This document shows, in pieces, positions 35,760-47,212 of a stretch of DNA of 64,000 nt; the stretch's first letter is position 1, and each line of letters begins with the position of its first letter. The notes beneath the pieces were generated by a model that was not told the origin of the DNA, did not search any database, and worked only from the letters and a program-made list of their open reading frames with translations. The translations under genes and the position numbers were made by a program. The DNA is from Phyto melanocephala (taxonomy: Eukaryota; Arthropoda; Insecta; Diptera; Rhinophoridae): assembly GCA_941918925.1 (NCBI GenBank), contig OW799233.1, positions 117,751,833 through 117,815,832 on the forward strand, read 5' to 3'.

Positions 35760-36519
35760 TATGGATATGTGCTTTCAGTAGGCAAAATTGTTTACCAATT
35801 TGTCATTTTACTTTTTGAAAGCATAAAAAATTTTTTCTTGATATTAAAATCTGAATTTAGTGAAAAAAATTAAAGAGTTAGTGAGTTAGTATAAGTGTAA
35901 TGTCAATTTCAGCCATTTCTTTTCATAAATGCTTAGTTGATTAAAGGCAAAATATCCGTGTTAAGTAGAAAGCAGTTTAAAAATCTGCCAGTCTGGCGGT
36001 TGTGAATGCGATTCCCAATATAGAGTCTAATCGGTTATACTATAAAATTGGAACATAATTAGTTATTATTGTCTTTTAATAAAACAAATAAAGAAATCAA
36101 ATTTTATTACGGAATTTCTACGTAAAGTTTACAGGGTTGTAAATACTGGTGTCTGGGAAAAAAATTTCTGCATTAACTTAAGTTCCATATTTTACATTTT
36201 AGCAGAAAACTAAATTTTTCTCCAACATCCTTGTAAAAGGGCTGGTAAATTGGGAGAGGTCGAAGTTTGAAAAAAATATGTTAAACAGCATGTGTAAATG
36301 AAACTATTTTTGAGTTTGAAATACCCATATTTGAGTTATGTATTGAATAGCTACGCGCAGTTTCACGAATCCCAAAAATCCATTCATTGGTCCTGTTTTA
36401 TATATAGGACTTAGTTTGAGCTATGGCTTAGTTAATTTTAACTTTCTGGCAATTGGTCATCTGTGGTCAATGCTCTTAAGCAGTTACTTAAATAATTCAG
36501 TTTAAGGAATTAAGATTGC
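35760..36519. other. Unassigned sequence
   Basis: Nothing recognised. Confidence 0.4.
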
Positions 36520-37290
36520 TTTATTTGGATGTGCCGAATCTGATAATTCCCTTCACCATTATGTACATAGCTAAAATGATCTCATCGTAGCAAAGCCAAG
36601 GTTTCAGATTTAATTTTATAGTCCATTTTGCTTTACTGTTTTTGACACCATTTGGAATTTTAAGTTTTTACAAAGTTAAGTTTATTCTACTAGACAAGTC
36701 CGTTTATTTGATAAACTTGTTGATGGGCTCCTTCTACAGGCCAAGGCGGTATCAATATTGGGGGGTGAAGGGTAAAAAGAAGCGATCACTACCCATATAT
36801 CAGCCGTTTTTATAAGGATATTTTTTCATTATTTATTGGATATTTTTTCATTATTTATTGGATATTTTTTAATTATTTTATATACATGATTAATAGAACT
36901 CAAGCCCTTTCATTTGCAACTAACAGTAAGGGGGCTATTGTACACCATTTTTTAGTGGTGACCATCTTGGTTTAGAAATTGTTTTTTACTTGTTTTATTT
37001 TACTAGCCAAGCTTTTTTATCTGATGATTATATTAAGCCTCTTTATTGTCCTAAAGAAGAAAAATTACCGTCTGCATTTTTTACAAAAAATACCGAAACT
37101 GTATTTTGGTGCTTATATCTCAGTTGGTTTAAACCGATTTGTTAGTTTATCTCATGAATAATTTCTAAGACCAAGAAGATTCTCAAGATTTAGGATCTTA
37201 AGAAACTTGATAAATTTTTGCCTATAACATTGCCGATAAAGTTCCTTTATATCGTAAATTGTAAATATAAAGGGTGACAAACGTGTCTGT
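36520..37290 (-). mobile_element. DINE-1-like element, long variant, copy L5 (partial)
   Basis: Starts with TTTGGATGTGCCGAATCTGA and CCCTTCACCATTATGTACAT, runs through 'GGACTTGACC'-type and 'CCATCTTGGTTTAG' blocks and 'CTTATATCTCAGTTGGTTTA', as in L3 and L4. It ends in unique sequence without the GGGTATA hairpin. Confidence 0.58.
36816..36881. repeat. 22-bp tandem repeat, about three units
   Basis: GGATATTTTTTCATTATTTA is repeated with a period of 22 bp, the third unit diverged, inside copy L5. Confidence 0.85.
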
Positions 37291-37341
37291 CTTAAAATCG
37301 ACATGCTAAAAACTTTTACCTTTTCGATAAAAATAATAGAA

Positions 37342-38182
37342 ACAAGTAAGAGCGCTATATTCGGCCGTGCCGAATCTTATATACCCTTCACAACGTGTAG
37401 TCATGCATTAACAGTAGTTTGTATCACCATTCATCTCATATGAAATACGTACAAACATATAAAAAATATACATATATAAAAAACATCCCATTGTAAAATT
37501 ATAAATTTACGTATGTATGTTTAAAAAAAAATAAAAAAAAAATTTAAAAAAAAAATTTTAAAAAAAAAATTAAAAAAAAAAATTTTAAAAAAATAATTAA
37601 AATATATATAATTAATGTAAAACAAAAAAAAAATAAAAAAAAAAAATTAAAAAAAAAATAATAAAAATATAAATATATATTAAATAAAAAATAAAAAAAA
37701 AATAAAAAAAAAAATTAAAAAAAAATATTTAAAAAAAAAATTTTTAATATATAAAAAAAAAATTTTTTTGGCTCAGTTGGGACTCGATGCCACGTTTTCT
37801 CTAACCAGTATACACGTTTGTATGTATGTATGTTGTTGTTGTAATGTTGTTTTTGTGAAAAAAAAATCGAGGTGGTCGTGGGTTTTTGCTCATATCTCAG
37901 TTGTTTATGTACCGATGTTTCTGATTTTCAATAGCGATCTACTCCCGAATATTTCTGATATTTTAATACCTCACCCGGGTCCAAGCGATGTCGGGGGGCT
38001 TCAAAAAGTTGATTTCAACATACACACGGACAGACGGTCAGACTGACAGAGCCTAATCGACTTCCCTATTCATAAGCTTTCAGAAAATATATACTTTATG
38101 GGGTCGGAAATGAAAATTGTAGAAATTTCACACGGAATGACAAACCTATATATACCCTTTTTCACTGTGTGAAGGGTATAAA
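37342..38182 (-). mobile_element. DINE-1-like element, subfamily 2, copy E
   Basis: ACAAGTAAGAGCGCTATATT with ATTCGGCCGTGCCGAAT, A-rich core of about 240 bp, 'CGATGCCACGTTTTCTCTAA', 'AATCGAGGTGGTCGTGGG', a short ACGGACAGACGGTCAGACTG tract, and the CACTGTGTGAAGGGTATA end. Both terminal structures are well preserved. It is followed within 100 bp by another copy in the same orientation. Confidence 0.8.
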
Positions 38183-38280
38183 AACAGAAGCACAAATGTT
38201 TATTAGCTCATATCTCAAAAAGTTATCAGACGATTGCATTGGATTTCACTAGCGATTAATTCCCGAATAAAACAAAATAA

Positions 38281-39073
38281 CGTGTAGTCATGCAATAACA
38301 TTAGTTTGTATCACCATTCCATATGATATAGGTACATACATATAAAAAACATACATATATAAAAACTCCCATTGTAAAATTATAAATTTACGTATGTATG
38401 TTAAAAAAAAAATAAAAAAAAAAATTAAAAAAAAAAATTTTAAAAACAAATTAAAAAAAAAATTTTTAAAAAAATTTTTTTTTTAAATAATTAAAATATA
38501 TATAATAAATATAAAACAAAAAAAATAAAAAATAAATATTAAAAAAAAAAATAATAATATAAATAATATATTAAATAAAAAATAAAAAAAAAATTTAAAA
38601 AAAAATAAAAGAAAAATAAAAAAAATTTTTTTTGCTTAGCTGGGATTCGATGCCACGTTTTCTCTAACCAGTATACACGTTTGTATGTATGTATGTTGTT
38701 GTTGTAATGTTGTTTTTGTGAAAAAAAAATCGAGGTGGTCGTGGGTTTTTGCTCATATCTAAGTTGTTTATGTACCGCTGTTTCTGATTTTCAATACCGA
38801 TCTACTCCCAAATATTTCTGATATTTGAATACCTCACCCGAGTTCAAGCGATGTCGGGGGGCTTCAAAAAGTTGATTTCAACATACACACGGACAGACGG
38901 TCAGACGGACAGATGGACGGACTGACAGACTGACAGGGCTTAATCGACTGCCCTATTCATAAGCTTTCAGAAAATATATACTTTATGGGGTCGGAAATCA
39001 AAATTGTAGAAATTTCACACGGAATGACAAACCTATTTATATATACCCTTTTTCACTGTGTGAAGGATATAAA
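38281..39073 (-). mobile_element. DINE-1-like element, subfamily 2, copy F (3' truncated)
   Basis: It begins inside the terminal block (CGTGTAGTCATGCAATAACA), lacking the ATTCGGC stem-loop, and is otherwise collinear with copy E to the GTGTGAAGGATATAAAA end. A fragment of another DINE-like repeat (38205-38275, 'CTCATATCTCAAAAAGTTAT') lies between E and F. Confidence 0.75.
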
Positions 39074-39255
39074 AATGAAACTATGTACAGGTCTGTGCAG
39101 TAAGTGGAGTTTATTTTAAACAAAACACAGACAGACGGTCATTGTCTCCATTCCCTGTTATTTAAATGGCTTTCAGAAAATAGTGTATACTTTATGGTGT
39201 CGACAGTTAATATTGTAGAAATTACAAATGAGATGACAGGTGAAGAGTATTACAA
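39074..39255 (-). mobile_element. DINE-like fragment
   Basis: Contains ACACAGACAGACGGTCATTG, 'CTTTCAGAAAATAGTGTATA', 'TATGGTGTCGACAGTTAATA' and GACAGGTGAAGAGTATTA, a diverged internal-to-5' end piece directly adjoining copy F. Confidence 0.55.
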
Positions 39256-42010
39256 CAGATCTAGATTAATTAAAATGGCCCCCACATAGTGTCAATATCC
39301 TTATTAAAAGACCCTTTTTTAATATATTTAATTAACAAGGTACGTTAGTCATCGAATTTAATAGGTTGACATATTTTTTAATAATTTTTCTTCTAAAATT
39401 TTGTTCAAAATTAATTACGCATATATTAATAAAATATTTTTACAAATGATAATTATCAGGCATGGAAAACTTATTTTTGTGTCTTCTTTTTTTCTCACAT
39501 GTTGAAGTGAATTTTTTACAACCAACAACTTCTCAACAAATGGGCACTAATTTTGTAAATGTATCTGATGTACACTTAGCTTACTGTGCAAAATATTTAT
39601 CTTAAAGGATTGCCCATTATTTCGATAACTTATCAAAATGTATAATGAAGTTTAAAAAGTTTTACTAGGTGAAGTGATATCCTTTAAATCTAATGTCAAA
39701 AAGAACCTCCCAATTATCTTAAGTTTCAAACACAATGCCATGACAAGAAGTCTCATAAAAACAAACGTTTCTCAAACAATTTTATTAATTAAAATTCTTT
39801 CAAAACAAATTTCACTTTTCTTGAAGCACTGTGCTCAATTTGTTAACATTTCGAATATTGATATATTTTTTTTATTATTTTTTATTTTTATTGAAAAATT
39901 AGTTTCAACTTTTTAGTTTAGGAGATTTATTTATTGTTTTTCTTTATTTGTTTAACTTTTATTACTATTTTGTTGCTGTTATTTATTTTTTGTTTTGTTT
40001 ATTTCTTTTCTTTCTACACAATTAAGTTTTTATGAACTTTTAACACAAACGTTAAAAAAAAGATTTTAGCAAAAAAAACACGCGTAATAATTGAAATATT
40101 TTAATATTCTCACGTTAAAGTAGTTTGAACAAAAAGTGTAATAAAATTATTATTATTTTAACAATATAACTACAAAGATGTACTTTAAAAACTGTATATA
40201 TTTTTCGTTATTAGATTTTGAAATTTAAACGATTTATTTTAGACAAGGGCTGTTGGAATTTCTATAATCAATAAAAAGTATTTAACTTTGAAGAAACAAT
40301 TTTACTTTTTTTTCTTATGTTTTTTAAAAGACACAATAAAAAATAATCACTTAAGTTTAATTATAAGTTACTCGAGCTGGCACGTGATATTGTGGAATTT
40401 AAGTTAGACGACACTGATATAAATCGTAGCCCCAGGCCAATGTATATATTGGTAAGCCTTATTAAATAAGCAAAACAAATTCCTAAGCATTATTTAAATT
40501 GGTACACCTGGTGGTGTGTGTCACAACTCCATTGTTATACGTTTCGCACTTGTTTCTTTAGTAATTTCACTTTAAACACTTTGTCGTAAAATGTATATTT
40601 TACTAGCGGGCTTAAAAAGGAAAAGCATAATTCTTAAGCTTGCTTTCATAAATTAGCAGCTAAATAGCGGAAATTTAATACTCACACCCATACACACCCG
40701 CGCGCCTTAAAACAAACACGCACGCTTTCTTTTAAATATTTAAATAAATCGTGTAAATTTGCACACAGGAGCAGGAAATTCTAAATTCTTTTTTTGTATT
40801 TTATTTTTATGTTCTTTTAATTGCAGTTGTAATCATTTAATTTTAACACACACACACACAAACTTACATTAGCTCACTTTGGAATAGACACACCGCTACA
40901 AGAACGCAGAGGTTCACACACACACATATTTAAAAGCCATAAAAATATGTTGTTTGGCGTCCATACGTTTTTACGAGCAGGAAGGAAACGGAAGCACTTG
41001 ATACATGGGTATGCTTATGTTACAACTGAACAGGAAGTAGCTAAACGCAACGGTTGTTTGATTTTAAATCGAGTTACTTTTTAAATATTTAATTGTAATT
41101 TTTTTAAAACTTTTATTTGATTTAAACATTTTATTTAATAATTTTTTTTAATTTAATTTTATTGCATTTAGAGCTTATTTTTTTACAATATTATCTTTGG
41201 TTTCATAAACACGTCCGCTGTATTGTAATGAACGTGGCCGCACGACAGCCAGTTTACTAACGAATGAGTTCCCTCTCGTTGGTTATGATTCTATTAGGCG
41301 CTAGATTCTATTCTGTTTAAAATTATAATATTTGACGTTAAAGCTCAACAACAACAGAAGCAGCAAAATCAAGAACAACAACAAATGTTGAACTACTGTT
41401 ATTGTTACTCATCAATCTACTACATAGCAGTAGAGAGCGTTGCCAGAGGTAAGGGTATACAAATGTGAATTAAGGTTAAGGGAAAATTTGAGATTTCCTA
41501 AAATTTTAGTCTTGATTATTATGTAAAATGGTTTCTTTCCGCTAAATCTATGCAAACTTTCCGTTCACCATTTCGCTAATTTTTAAACTTTTACAAACTA
41601 TTTTCATACATTTAAATGTTTCTAGATAAATGATGATTTTTAAATAAAACTCTGTTTTTTTAAATACTTTTGGAGTTAACAATGAAGTCGTTAGTGAGTA
41701 GTCAGTAAACAAAATTTAAGATTAAAGATTACCAAGCGAAAGGAATTTGCTTTTTTTTTGCAGCTGAATAAAATTAAAATTAATATATCTGTGGTTGTAA
41801 GGAAAAACAGCTAATGTCTGTTTTTATAGTTTTTTAGAGAAGTACTTCGAAATTTTGTTAAAATAAATTGATTTCCTTTAAAGTAAAGACTATTATATAA
41901 AATCTCCTCTGTATTATTTAAAGATCATATAAGCTATCGTATGTTTAGTTAAATTAAAAGTTAATTATTATTATTCCAGACGGTATTGTTCATTAAGAAA
42001 ATAACGGCAA
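39256..42010. other. Mostly unique sequence with a GC-richer island at about 40370-41460
   Basis: The island contains CACGTG (40381), CA-repeats, a 45-codon frame from the ATG at 40948, several CAACAACA stretches at 41345-41390, and a donor-like CCAGAG/GTAAGGG near 41452 (plus strand). These are features often seen around fly promoters and 5' leaders, but no coding exon or clear initiator/TATA pair was found. The rest is AT-rich. Confidence 0.3.
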
Positions 42011-42375
42011 ACGTTTTTACGTTATAATATCCTATTAAATTGCACAAAATAGTTGAAAATTTTCTTGTGGGTAGCTCTAAATTACGGGATTACTGGTTTT
42101 ATTTTAAGCTTATGTCAACTTACGTTACTAATTTTTTCCAAAGATATACATATAAAACAACAACAACGGATTTCGCAACTTTATGTATTACGTTTTTACG
42201 CTATAATTTCCTATTAAATTGCGCAAAATAGTTGACAATTTTCTTGTGGGTAGCTCTAAATTACGGGATTACTGGTGTTAGTTTAAGCTTATGTCAACTT
42301 AAGCCGTTATTCCTTTTTTCCAAAGATATATACACCAACAACAAGTGCAGACTATATCGGATTTCGCAACACATT
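42011..42375. repeat. Tandem duplication, about 179-bp unit
   Basis: ACGTTTTTACGTTATAAT at 42011 recurs as ACGTTTTTACGCTATAAT at 42190, and CTTGTGGGTAGCTCTAAATT recurs with the same spacing. The copies differ by several substitutions and small indels. Confidence 0.88.
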
Positions 42376-42692
42376 AGAAAACTTAAATAAATTTAATAAT
42401 TTTAGAAGTTTATATCTTTGAATAAATTTCAAATTTTGAGAAAGATGCTTCCCAGAAATTATGACTTTTGAAAAATAAATTAATTATTTTTATTTCAGCT
42501 ATTGTCGAATCTAATTTTTTGATGCTTAAAAATATTTTCTCAAATTCAATTGGTAATTTTTCTCAAAAGTATGAGTAAGTTAACATAGCTAAAAATTTAG
42601 ATATTAACAAGTGAAAAGACCCTCATATGAACTTTCAACTATTTTAAACAACCTCACAGGAAATTATAACGTATAAGCTTACTGCCCATATT

Positions 42693-42770
42693 TTTCAATG
42701 CACAACATTATTTGTAATTATTTTTTTTTTATTTCAATGCACAATATTATTTGTAATTATTTTTTTTTAT
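42693..42770. repeat. Tandem duplication, about 39-bp unit
   Basis: TTTCAATGCACAACATTATT and TTTCAATGCACAATATTATT, each followed by TGTAATTA and a T run. Similar sequence (ACAATATTATTTG) occurs downstream of the DD37E pseudogene near 45890, hinting at a shared old element. Confidence 0.8.
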
Positions 42771-43119
42771 TTCAGCTTATAAATTAACCGAACATACAAA
42801 ACTCGATATGACTTGTAATCGATACATTACGAAATTCAAAAATTGTATTTATTTTAAAGAAAAAAAAAACCAAACATTAAGATAGACATAAACAGTTTTT
42901 CCAATTTTTTACAGATATATTGATTATAGAAATACATTTCCTAGAAAATAAAACAAATTTTTTTTATTTTATTAAAAAAAAATTCATCAAAATGTTTTTT
43001 TTTATAAAATATAACATATCCTTCTGTGTTAATATTTTTAAATAAATTTTGTTTTACGTAAAGGAAATTTTAAATTTTATATATAAGAAAAAACTCAATA
43101 AAAAACTTGTATGTCAAGT

Positions 43120-43208
43120 AAAAATATTTTAGGTTTACTAAAGGTATCTTTGACAGATGTTGCAGAGAAATTTGTCAAATAAACCTTTAACAAACTTAAA
43201 ATATTTTT
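43120..43208. repeat. Short MITE with AAAATATTTTAGG ends
   Basis: Left AAAATATTTTAGGTTTACTA and reversed right AAAATATTTTAAGTTTGTTA form inverted repeats. 89 bp, noncoding, related to copies at 23409 and 19230. Confidence 0.65.
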
Positions 43209-44828
43209 AATGAATAAATGTTCTAGATTAAAAATAGCTTTTTTGTTAGAAATATATTATTTAAAGAAATACTAACTAATTTTTACTGTTACATATATTG
43301 TTTTGTACATCAAAAGAAAAAAAATAATAAAAAAAAAAGAATTACATATACATATGTATATTAAATTATATTAATTACATATGTTAAAAAATAATAAAAA
43401 AATTTTAAACGAAAAATTAATGATATCAATAGTTTTTTTTTATTTATTAAGCTTCGGTTCTGCTTTTAAAAAAAAAATATTTTATTGCAATATTTCGCTA
43501 CATCAGCGAAAGTATAAAGAATTAAAAACAATTAATAATTTTAAAATAAACAAATTTATAAACAAATTTTCAAGAAACGCGGAACATTTTTTTTTATATA
43601 AAATTAAAATTTATAGATTTGTAAAAAGCTTCTCTAAAACCTGAACATATTTTCTTTTAATTCTTTATTTATTTATTAAAATATTTGTGGAATATAATTA
43701 AAATTTATAAAAATATTTATTATCTGTAAAAATATGTCAATTCAAATAAAATAAAAGTCTGGCATTACCCGTTTCACCACTTGTAGTAGACGACGAATCA
43801 AGTAAACGAACATCTTTATTCTTATTTACAGTAGGTTTGTGGGTAACTAAACCTTATATTATTTTATACAGTGCACTTGATGCCTTACATTCTATATACA
43901 TATGTATGTTGTACAACAATAACTAAAACAACAACAAGAACATCATTATAGAACTACCGACCACTGATATCAATGAGTAAAAGTTAGCCAAAAATCTTGA
44001 TGCTGGGAGGGTGCTTGTTGATATGCTCAGTTTATAGCTGTGTAGGTTTAGGCACGACATGCGCAAAAACTATGCCAAACGGTTAACAGACTAATGTAAA
44101 TTTAGTTGTAAGAGAGAAAACAAAAACACATGAAATTACAATTGTTAGTCAAAAAGTACATATGTATCTGATAACAGCGTGAAACATTTAGAAAATATAT
44201 TTATAAAGTAGCTAAATAAGAGATTCATTATACATATGTATTCGCTTTTCTCTTTAAACATATTTCAAACACTCGCTTTTAAGGTTTATCATTGAAGCAC
44301 ACTTAAAGCTTTTTTACTATTTAAAAAGAGATTTATAATACTGCTCTCATTTTATTACTGTTAAAATTTTATCACTGGTAAATGGGTTTTTAGAGGCTCA
44401 TTTGTGGAGCAAAATAAGTGTGTTTATTTCAAGGTCACTTCTACTTGACACACTTACTCCCTCAGCATTTGAAAAGATAAAGAAAAGCAGCAACAGTAGC
44501 CGCAGCAAACACGAACGCACATATAAAACGCTGCGTACTTGGTATTTTTATGTAGGAGTTAGAATGTTGTGCTAGGACATCAATAACTTGTAATGGTCTT
44601 GAATTTTCTACTAAGGACAGACTCAACAGAGTCGAAAATTCAAATGTAAATAAATAACGAAAATTATAATCTTTATCATTTGGGAGTATATTAAATTATG
44701 ACTATTGTTTAGATGTTGCTAAAAAGATTTATTGTTTATTGCAACTATGCGTTTTGAATATCAAAGTTTTAATGGTTTATTATTATTGGTAAAACCTTAA
44801 ACTTTTAATAAACAATCTAAAGAATTAC
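43209..44828. other. Unique sequence, no gene recognised
   Basis: An open frame at 43381-43644 is lysine/asparagine-rich low-complexity. The part at 43760-44560 is less AT-rich and contains CAACAACAAGAAC, CAGCAACAGTAGCCGCAGCA and a TATAAAA-like sequence near 44523, possibly regulatory, but nothing firm. Confidence 0.35.
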
Positions 44829-45587
44829 ATGGCTTTAAAACGAACTACCCGACCATCTAGAAACATAATTGTATCGCATAGTCATGTATATCCATTTTAT
44901 TTAGTTCCTAAGGAGTGTTTTGAAATGCTTTTTTACATTTTTTACAGGGCACTACGCAAACAGTTGCTACGTAACAAATTAAATAATTTTAATGGATGTA
45001 TTTTAATGGACGATGAAACCTATTACAAGGCTGACTATTCAGAGCTTCCTGGTCAGGGTTTTTATGTTTCTTATAAAAGAGCTAATGTTTCCGATAAATT
45101 TAAGTATAAAAAGATTTCAAAATTCGCCAAAAAATATATGATATGGCAAGCAATATGTACATGTGGGAAAATTTCAAAGGCAATCATTGTGAATCGTACA
45201 ATGAACAGCCAATTTTATATTAATGAGTGCCTGAAAAAGGCTGTATTGCCATTATACAGAAGCCACAATATAACTCCACTGTTTTCGCCCGACTTGGCAA
45301 GCTGCCACTACAACAAAGACATCCTTGAGTGGTATGAGGCCAACAAAATAAATTTTATACCGAAAAACATCATTCCACCTAATTGTCCAGAGCTAAGGCC
45401 TATTGAACGCTATTGAGCTATAATTAAGCAGTACCTAAGAACAAAGTTCAAAGCTTCTGCAAATGTAAAAAAATTTGGATTTATTTTGAAAAAAGCTATC
45501 AAACACTTCGGTAAAACGTGTGTCCAACGTTTAATGCAAAGCGTTAAGAAAAAAGTGCGAAATTTTGCAAAAGAAAATAAAATTTGA
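44829..45587 (+). pseudogene. Tc1/mariner-type transposase (DD37E spacing), one in-frame stop
   Basis: A 195-codon frame ends at TGA 45414-45416 and the same frame then continues 56 codons to TGA 45585-45587. Catalytic motifs: MDDETYYKADYSELPGQGFY (first D), IWQAICTCGK, then FSPDLASCHYNKD (second D) and IPPNCPELRPIERY (catalytic E). Thirty-seven residues separate the second D from E, i.e. DD37E, a Tc1-mariner lineage known from dipterans. The TGA stands where the family has Trp (PIE-x-[FY]-W), so a single TGG-to-TGA change splits the gene. The N-terminal 70 residues do not show the expected HTH, so the front is probably lost or frameshifted. Inverted ends were not found. Confidence 0.75.
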
Positions 45588-46478
45588 AACTTTGGTTTTT
45601 TGCATAATAAAGTTTAGAAATTTTTCTCCATAACGCCAATAAAATGTATTTTTTGTTTGAAAAAAACTAGATTTGGGAGACATTTTAAAATGTAAAAAAG
45701 CATTTCGAGACAACACTTAGTTCTTTTTAAAATAAAAAAAACTGTTTAAATCAACATTAGCTAAAATCGACTTGATATCACCATCTCAATATCGCAATTT
45801 AAAACAACCCTGAGGCGAACTTTTAAATATTATGAACAACTTTTCTGGAAGACAAAACGTAAAAACTTATTGCCAAAATTTTTTTAAAATACAATATTAT
45901 TTGATATAAGAACTAATTTTAACTAACAGTTTAACTTAATATACAAAAACCAATATGCCCTTTAAATAATTCAACGTAGAATTCATATAAAAGTCTCCCT
46001 TTTAAAGGGAATCAATTATAAAACTAAATTCAAAAACTTAAAAGTCCTTTCCGGAAAAACTACACAAAAGTATAATAAAAGTATATAAAGTATAAATAAG
46101 CAGATTTTTCTTATTACCACAGATATCCACAAAATACCTTTTACCAAAAAAATTAACTTTGAATAACAAATTTCCTTAAATTAAAAACCTTGTAATTTTT
46201 GAAACTATATGCATTTCAATACAGATTGTCTAATGCTGTGATAAAATATGATGGCAGCCGGGCATACAAAATGGCTTAAAATCACGTGCAAGCACAATCA
46301 TTTTTACTAAGATTAGCTTGAGCTTTACATACGAAATTTTGGAACAATCATATTACTAGACTGAAGAAAGAATGATAGATTCGTGTTAGTCAAAAAAAAA
46401 AATTAAAAACCAAAAAAAAAAGATTGAAGATAGAATAGCGACTGCTGTGCTTTATACTTGGCGCTTTTTTTAAATTGA
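45588..46478. other. Unassigned sequence downstream of the DD37E pseudogene
   Basis: May contain the remains of that transposon's 3' end, but no inverted repeat with the upstream side was identified. Confidence 0.35.
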
Positions 46479-46615
46479 AAAGCGCGTTGCTCGATTGTGT
46501 ATCTTACCATGGTTCAAATAGAGTTAGTCTGGAATTGATAAATGAAATGCAGAAAAAAAATTTGACGTTTAGGCGTGGTTCACATTCAACATAGGCGCTT
46601 AAAATTTAACCACCT
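46479..46615 (-). mobile_element. Solo 5' end of the AGGTGGTTAAATTTTAAG mariner family
   Basis: Minus strand: AGGTGGTTAAATTTTAAGCG, then a GTTGAATGTGAACCACGCC block, and at the far side CAATCGAGCAACGCGC. It is collinear with the first 140 bp of the element at 47358-47920. Only the 5' terminal part remains. Confidence 0.65.
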
Positions 46616-47212
46616 TTTATTTACTCGGTTGGTTCGTTCGCCGACATTTGAAATATTAACAAATATTGAGTCTATCTTTATATATACAAAAATATGTGTT
46701 ATTTTTTGCGACAAATATTCCCGGTTAAAAATTTATTGTTTGTCGCTGTTGCGTTTCTAGCATAAAAAAAGGTTTCGTTGATAAATGGGCGGTTTTTCTT
46801 CACATATAAGTCGATCGTGTTAATTGTTGTGAATGTGAATGAATCAGCGATACCAATTTAGCACTTCTTGCACTAGTTTTAGCGTGTTTCAACAACATGA
46901 AAGTAGCATTTTTGATTGCCTGCGCATTTTTTAAAAAGGAACTAAGGCGTTTTCTTAGTTAAAAGTAAAATTATCGAAATGATGTAACATTTTTATCAAC
47001 ATTTTATAATTTAAAAATAATTTAGTTCAATTGTGTTTTCTTGTTCAACTCGCACTTTGAAATTTTTGGCTGATTTAACGAAAACTAAGCAGAATGCTCG
47101 GAACAAATTGAAAAATCTCAAATTATCCAATATAAATGTTCTACGTGGAACCTACCTAATATTAAAGAAAATCTAACTTTAAATAAATAATTCTGCGAAT
47201 AATTATTTGAAT
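46616..47212. other. Unassigned sequence
   Basis: Nothing recognised between two transposon copies. Confidence 0.35.

Noticed and set aside
43381..43644. 87-codon plus-strand frame
   Set aside because: Lys/Asn/Phe low-complexity with no recognisable motif; typical of AT-rich noncoding DNA.
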